Shown here: positions 14,629-18,557 of the stretch, in pieces
How the letters are laid out: the number at the start of each line of letters is the position of its first letter
How positions within the stretch are numbered: the stretch's first letter is position 1
Position numbers and translations under genes: made by a program
Origin: DATJYV01 sp035499415
GTDB lineage: Bacteria; Bacteroidota; Ignavibacteria; UBA10030
Assembly (NCBI GenBank): GCA_035499415.1
Contig: DATJYV010000203.1
Span: forward strand, 1-18,557
Reading direction: 5' to 3'
DNA length: 18,557 bases
The notes under the pieces: model-generated
Told to the model about the DNA's origin: nothing
Seen by the model: the letters and a program-made list of their open reading frames with translations, nothing else
The model's database searches: none

Positions 14629-15609
14629 TTACGGCTTTTTTTCCTGCATCGTCACTCTCGCGATGGTGTGCAGGTCGGCGACGCTGAAGAACGAGTTCTC
14701 ACGTTTGCGAAGCTCGGCAGCGTCAATTTCTATTGTCATAAATGGAATTTTCGCCGGAAGGTCGAAGCTGTCGGCCTCGACCCGCGAGCATGTCACGTCG
14801 AACGCGGAGAAAAATGGCCGGTACGGCTTGAGAGCTTCCTCAGTGTTGAATGCCTGGAGAAATTCATAAAGGTCTTGCTTGGCCCGGTGGAGCCGGTCGG
14901 CATTCAGTTCGATGCCCGCTAACAGCGACGGAAACTGCACGGAGAGAGACATCGTTTTCTTCGGCGGACTGATTCGCGCGTTTGAACAATGGCGATAGAG
15001 GTCGTGGCGCGGCTTTTTCGAGGCAAGATACAGGAGCAGGTCTGAGACTTCCACCTCTTCTCCGGCCTGCAACTGCCGGATTTCCGAATCAAAATGTGCC
15101 GGGCGGACCGGTTGAGCCCGGAGGCGTTCGATCTCCTTTCGCGCCTGTTCGGTTTCTGTGTGAGGGATGGGTTTTTTCTTCTCGATCATTTCATCGACGT
15201 CTCTTCCCGTCGTTTCGCGGTGAATCTTCCTGATCTCCTGTCGCTCCAACTCTTCGAAGATATCCTTGCCAGGCGCGTTGAATGGCGTAAAGAGCAGCGA
15301 GCTCATCAAGAAGTCATTGATGTACATCGAATCACTCGACTGCCGGACTTTAATATAGAGGGCGATGTACATGAAGATGCCCATCAGGGTTGCAAGGATT
15401 TCTGCTCCCCGCCGGACGCCGATCGTCATCATCGATACGATGAGATTGCCGATCGTGAAGGCGCTCCAGCCCAGCGACGCGACGAGCACCCACGCCGCGA
15501 TTCCGCTCGCGAGAACGAACCATTCGGGTTGAACGCCTTTGAGCGCCCGTTGCCGCATGCGGGCGAGGGTCCAGATCAGCGCAGCGGGAACGAGAAGGAG
15601 GACGATCAC
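14629..15609 (-). CDS. Membrane protein with long soluble C-terminal region, unknown function
   Basis: The 326-residue protein is not recognised. Hydrophobic segments occupy about residues 2-16, 30-50, 52-63 and 70-86. A charged helical stretch follows (118-165), and then a soluble region to the end. The start chosen is GTG 15609-15607, which overlaps the upstream stop as GTGA, implying translational coupling. The longer open frame extending upstream to 16305 is a shadow of the preceding gene: it becomes Arg/Pro-rich and loses membrane character. The gene lies between a polytopic membrane gene and the transglutaminase gene in one operon, so an inner-membrane partner of that system is an inference from position only. 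Confidence 0.75.
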   Translation of the reverse strand: MIVLLLVPAALIWTLARMRQRALKGVQPEWFVLASGIAAWVLVASLGWSAFTIGNLIVSMMTIGVRRGAEILATLMGIFMYIALYIKVRQSSDSMYINDFLMSSLLFTPFNAPGKDIFEELERQEIRKIHRETTGRDVDEMIEKKKPIPHTETEQARKEIERLRAQPVRPAHFDSEIRQLQAGEEVEVSDLLLYLASKKPRHDLYRHCSNARISPPKKTMSLSVQFPSLLAGIELNADRLHRAKQDLYEFLQAFNTEEALKPYRPFFSAFDVTCSRVEADSFDLPAKIPFMTIEIDAAELRKRENSFFSVADLHTIARVTMQEKKP

Positions 15610-16361
15610 GAGCGGAGTTCCTCGGCGACACCGGCGGAATGCTGGACGACGGCGACGCCGATGAGCGAGAGCGCAATGACCGGGATAATGAGAAGATACG
15701 GTAACAGCGAATCGATCGGGCGTTCCGGCCGGAGTTGGGCCGCGAAATACGAGGGAATTCCTCCAAGCGCAAGGCCGAGGCCAAAGGTAACGACTCGCAG
15801 CCGGGTGGGGAGGCCGTGATAGAAGAAGATGCTCGCGGTGAGATTCTGAAGGAACGCGTCGGAAGACGACGGGGTTCCGGCAGACCGGAGGGCACGGCGG
15901 ACAAAGTACCAGACGATCGCAAGCCAGAGAAGCAGGTACCACGAGAGAAAGAGAATCCAATAGACATCGGTCGGAGTAGCAAACGACGCGTCGCGGCGCA
16001 TGAGGTCGACCCGATGGAGCAGGAGCGCGCCGACGACGACGACCGACAATTTGGCCATGAAGAGGCGGGAACGGGAGGGCGAGTCGAGCGTGAGAAAATT
16101 TTCGGCCCGTTCGTAGAGTTCGCGGGTGATTCCCCTGAGTTGTCCAAGCCGGTATCGTGAACTGCCGATCCGGTAGAGGTATCCAAGGACGAACGCGAGG
16201 ACGACAAAGCCGGCGAGGTCGAGCGAAAGTATTTGTGAACGGGAGAAGAAGAGGATGATAACGACGAACACCACGAGAACCTGGATCTCGTCCCGATGAT
16301 ACCACATGAATCGGCGGGGGAAACCGGCCGGCGGGATGGAAACACCCTCGGGTCTAGGCAT
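15606..16361 (-). CDS. Polytopic membrane protein, unknown function
   Basis: The 251-residue protein has about five or six membrane helices (roughly residues 26-40, 46-63, 102-116, 133-153, 187-205 and 219-238), separated by Arg-rich loops. I do not recognise a family. ATG 16361 is supported by GGGAGG 5 nt upstream, better than the internal ATG at residue 19, which has no ribosome-binding site. It begins 25 bp after the STAS gene stop and overlaps the next gene by four bases. A channel, scaffold or sensor role tied to the STAS protein is conceivable but not shown by any motif. Confidence 0.78.
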   Translation of the reverse strand: MPRPEGVSIPPAGFPRRFMWYHRDEIQVLVVFVVIILFFSRSQILSLDLAGFVVLAFVLGYLYRIGSSRYRLGQLRGITRELYERAENFLTLDSPSRSRLFMAKLSVVVVGALLLHRVDLMRRDASFATPTDVYWILFLSWYLLLWLAIVWYFVRRALRSAGTPSSSDAFLQNLTASIFFYHGLPTRLRVVTFGLGLALGGIPSYFAAQLRPERPIDSLLPYLLIIPVIALSLIGVAVVQHSAGVAEELRS

Positions 16362-16386
16362 TCACGCCTCCCGATGCGAGGTGAGG

Positions 16387-16725
16387 TTACTTGAAGCTCG
16401 CGACGGCCCTGTCCACAGTGTCGTAGGTCTTAAAGACCTTCACGAGCTGCGTGATGACGAAGAGACTTTCGACCTTCTCCGTTACGCTCGCCAGCCGCAG
16501 GTCGCCCCCCTTGGTCTTCACCGACGTGAGCGCTGCAATCATCGTACCGAGACCCGTGCTGCTGATCCATCGAACGCCTTTGAGGTCGAACACAACCTTT
16601 TTGAAGTCTTCCTGCAAGAGACCGTACACTTTCTCACGAATTTTTTCCGTCTCGGGTTCCCCCATCACATTTCCCTTGAGAGAGACAACCGCCACGTCGC
16701 CTTCGATTTTTTCCTTGATCGTCAT
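16387..16725 (-). CDS. STAS-domain protein (anti-sigma factor antagonist type)
   Basis: This 112-residue, single-domain protein has the SpoIIAA/RsbV fold signature. The helix-start motif I-S-S-T-G-L-G (residues 54-60) aligns with D-S-S-G-L-G, placing the likely phosphorylated serine at Ser56. Family members cycle between phosphorylated and free states in partner switching with a serine kinase/anti-sigma factor. No RsbW-like kinase, PP2C phosphatase or sigma factor gene is in the window, so partners must be elsewhere. ATG 16725 has GGGAGG 5 nt upstream. It is the first gene after a good promoter and heads a five-gene operon of membrane and envelope proteins. The usual acidic residue before the serine is Ser55 here, a minor departure. 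Confidence 0.9.
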   Translation of the reverse strand: MTIKEKIEGDVAVVSLKGNVMGEPETEKIREKVYGLLQEDFKKVVFDLKGVRWISSTGLGTMIAALTSVKTKGGDLRLASVTEKVESLFVITQLVKVFKTYDTVDRAVASFK

Positions 16726-16783
16726 GAATGCCTCCCGGTCGATCTGCTGATATGATTCCCATCCCCCCCATCACCACCTTGTC

Positions 16784-16812
16784 ATGGTACTGCGAATTTG
16801 CAGGAATGTCAA
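16784..16812 (-). promoter_or_regulatory. Promoter of the STAS-membrane-transglutaminase operon
   Basis: On the minus strand TTGACA (16812-16807) is followed by 17 bases and TACCAT (16789-16784). This is a near-consensus sigma-70 promoter, and it also fits the TTG-N20-TA geometry seen elsewhere in the window. It lies in the 104-bp gap between the ndh stop and the STAS start and gives a leader of about 50 nt. Confidence 0.65.
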
Positions 16813-16829
16813 CGGACTCCTTCCCGCGT

Positions 16830-18068
16830 TCAGAATCTGCTCACGTCCCTTCCGAACAGGATCGTCTTCATCCAATCGAACAAAACGAGCGTCTTGTTGC
16901 GAAAGGTCACGAGGCGCGTGAAGTACGCTGACCTCCAAAAAAGAAAACTGGAAAACCCTTTGCTTTTGACCGCGGCGAGGTCCGCGAGCGCCTTCCGGCC
17001 GCCGATGTATGCAAGCATTCCCAGATCTCGGTACTCAAATCGCCGCGCCGGCCTGCCCCGCGCGATTCGATTCAGCGCTCTGCCGAGGTACAACCCTTCC
17101 TGCTGGGCGACCTGAGCCGTTGCGGGGAGTCCGAGACCGCTTATCGCGGCGCAATCGCCCAGCGCGTAGACGTTGTCCTGCTTCAGTACCCTGAAGTAGG
17201 AGTCGACGAGAATGCGGGAGGACGCATCCCTGGCGAACGGAAGATTCCGTACGAAGTCCGACATGCCGACGCCGGTCGACCAAACGATCAGTCCGTACGG
17301 AATGCCTGAACCGTTTTTCACACGCACGACGGTCTTCCCGACCCGCGTCACGGTCGAGTCCGTCCGAACCTCGATGTTTTGACGTCTGAAGTGCTGCGTG
17401 GTGAACTCGCTCAGAGACCGGTCGAACGTTGTCAAGATTTGTTTGCCCGCCTCGAGGAGGATGATACGGACATCGGGAAAGAGAGACGGGTAGATCCGCT
17501 TGAGATCCTCGACGAGAAAATCGTGAAGTTCGGCGGCAAATTCGACGCCGTTCGGCCCTCCTCCCACAACGACGAAGGTGAGAAGGCGTTTTCGTTCATC
17601 GGCCGGAATGTCCGGTTGAGCTGCGCGCTCGAAGCATTCGATGATTCCCTGCCGAATCCTGCGCGAATCGGAAATTTCCTTGAGGAAAAACGCATGCTCG
17701 CGGACTCCCGGAATTCCGTACGTGCTGACGACGGCACCCACGGCGATGACGAGATCGTCGTACGGAAGCTCGAACCGATTTCCGTCCAGTTCGCCAACGC
17801 ACCTGATGCGGGACCGGCCGGCAAGGACCGATTCGCACGACGCTTGATAGTACTGCAACGAAAGGCGTTTCCCGCGAATGGGTTCAATGATGCTTCGGAA
17901 TTCTATCGTGCCGACGGCGGTACTGGGAAGAAGGGGGGTGAAGAGAAAGTGATTTCGAGGGCTGACGACAGTGATGGTGTAGAGTGAGGGGTCGATTTTT
18001 CGAAGCAGGCCGGAAGCACCAAACCCGGTTCCGAGGACAACCAGGGATTTTTTTCCGGAGGGATTCAA
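16830..18068 (-). CDS. ndh: Type II NADH dehydrogenase (NDH-2), FAD-dependent
   Basis: The 412-residue flavoprotein is predicted to pass electrons from NADH to quinone at the membrane face without proton pumping. The FAD-binding dinucleotide fold is at G-T-G-F-G-A-S-G (residues 13-20), followed by N-H-F-L-F-T-P-L-L-P-S, typical of the family. The NADH-binding fold has G-G-G-P-N-G-V-E-F-A-A-E near 165-176. A-L-G-D-C-A near 303 is the second FAD contact, and A-Q-V-A-Q-Q-E-G is the quinone-site helix. The C-terminal tail ending L-F-G-R-D-V-S-R-F is the amphipathic membrane-binding end seen in NDH-2. The start used is TTG 18068; no ATG or GTG precedes the FAD motif in frame after the upstream stop and no Shine-Dalgarno is clear, so the exact start is uncertain. 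It diverges from the methyltransferase gene. Confidence 0.88.
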   Translation of the reverse strand: MNPSGKKSLVVLGTGFGASGLLRKIDPSLYTITVVSPRNHFLFTPLLPSTAVGTIEFRSIIEPIRGKRLSLQYYQASCESVLAGRSRIRCVGELDGNRFELPYDDLVIAVGAVVSTYGIPGVREHAFFLKEISDSRRIRQGIIECFERAAQPDIPADERKRLLTFVVVGGGPNGVEFAAELHDFLVEDLKRIYPSLFPDVRIILLEAGKQILTTFDRSLSEFTTQHFRRQNIEVRTDSTVTRVGKTVVRVKNGSGIPYGLIVWSTGVGMSDFVRNLPFARDASSRILVDSYFRVLKQDNVYALGDCAAISGLGLPATAQVAQQEGLYLGRALNRIARGRPARRFEYRDLGMLAYIGGRKALADLAAVKSKGFSSFLFWRSAYFTRLVTFRNKTLVLFDWMKTILFGRDVSRF

Positions 18069-18197
18069 CTGATTCTGCCGAAGCGGCCCGATTTCATCAC
18101 ACCGTCAACGCGAAGGCGGGCTAACACTCGCCCCCGCCGGTTTCTCGTTAATTCTTCGTACTTTCTGTCGCGCGCCGTTGCCTTAAAATCCATTTCC

Positions 18198-18557
18198 ATG
18201 GTCAAAATATACAAAATAGCGTCGCTGGACGCTCCTGCACTCCATGCCTATCGTACTCTGCGTCAGAGTGCTGAGCACAGGAGAGCCGGGATCTTCGTTG
18301 CCGAGGGAAATAAAGTTGTGGTCCGGCTTTTTCAAAGCAACCTGAAGGTCGTGTCGGTCCTCACGACCGCCGAATTGTTCACGCTTTATCGCAAGGAACT
18401 TGATGCACGGGAAGAACCGATAGACATTTTCATCGGTGAGAAGAAACTTTTGGAAACCATCGTCGGATTTGATTTGCATCAGGGGATCATGGCCGTGGGA
18501 AGGATTCCTGAACCGGGGAATGTTGATTCGATGGTCCGCAACGCTGCCGCTCCACGT
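18198..18557 (+). CDS. SpoU/TrmH-family RNA 2'-O-ribose methyltransferase (5' part)
   Basis: Exactly 120 codons are present before the window ends, with no stop. They cover the N-terminal substrate-binding domain of this family: A-G-I-F-V-A-E-G near residue 31, then V-V-S-V-L-T-T, and the closing G-F-D-L-H-Q-G-I-M-A-V-G at about 90-101. The catalytic knotted SPOUT domain would begin just beyond the window edge. The start ATG 18198 follows an A/T-rich stretch and has no strong Shine-Dalgarno. RNA target (23S rRNA or tRNA) cannot be told from this part. It is divergent from ndh across a 129-bp gap. Confidence 0.85.
   Translation, partial: MVKIYKIASLDAPALHAYRTLRQSAEHRRAGIFVAEGNKVVVRLFQSNLKVVSVLTTAELFTLYRKELDAREEPIDIFIGEKKLLETIVGFDLHQGIMAVGRIPEPGNVDSMVRNAAAPR

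Noticed and set aside
15610..16305. Upstream extension of the 326-residue membrane protein to a 558-residue ORF
   Set aside because: The extension overlaps the 251-residue membrane protein in another frame, is Arg/Pro-rich, and lacks a ribosome-binding site. The GTGA overlap start is far more likely.
15350..16345. 331-codon Ser/Arg-rich minus-strand frame
   Set aside because: It is an out-of-frame shadow of the two membrane-protein genes, with the low-complexity composition typical of a shifted GC-rich frame.

Overview
The window looks like chromosomal DNA from an uncultured-type member of the Bacteroidota/Ignavibacteria neighbourhood (FCB group). This placement is an inference. It rests on four candidate promoters sharing a TTG-N20-TA geometry with partial TAnnTTTG-like -7 boxes, on the compact AddB-type nuclease next to AddA, on a tRNA without an encoded CCA, and on the general protein style. 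Shine-Dalgarno sequences are strong in front of some genes and absent in front of others. No marker gene fixes the phylum.

Left end (1 to about 690): the tail of an integron cassette array. A convincing attC site (32-130) follows the last codons of one cassette ORF. It precedes a complete cassette encoding a 161-residue membrane protein of unknown function, whose TAA stop lies inside the left core box of a second, decayed attC. No integrase lies in the window; by array polarity it would be to the left, if it exists. 691-929 is non-coding apart from a candidate promoter.

930-5990 (+): a two-gene signalling unit. It encodes a 1294-residue membrane hybrid histidine kinase (membrane block, periplasmic sensor, three PAS domains, HisKA, HATPase, receiver) and a 361-residue receiver-plus-kinase protein. 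A strong intrinsic terminator follows. Neither protein has a DNA-binding or enzymatic output domain.

5991-6425: a structured intergenic stretch and a tRNA-Gly(CCC) gene on the minus strand.

6426-12384 (-): addA and addB, overlapping as TGATG, which encode the two-nuclease helicase for double-strand-break end resection. A candidate promoter lies upstream. A degenerate intergenic repeat separates this unit from the next one.

12502-16812 (-): a tightly packed five-gene operon behind a good TTGACA-N17-TACCAT promoter. In order it encodes a STAS-domain protein, a polytopic membrane protein, a membrane protein with a long soluble tail, an exported transglutaminase-like protein, and a lipoprotein fusing a TonB C-terminal-type domain to a parvulin-type domain. 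The last two pairs of membrane and envelope genes are coupled by overlaps or very short gaps. This set has no obvious standard name and is the most interesting candidate for an undescribed envelope system.

16830-18557: a type II NADH dehydrogenase (-), divergent from the start of a SpoU/TrmH-family RNA 2'-O-methyltransferase (+) that runs off the window.
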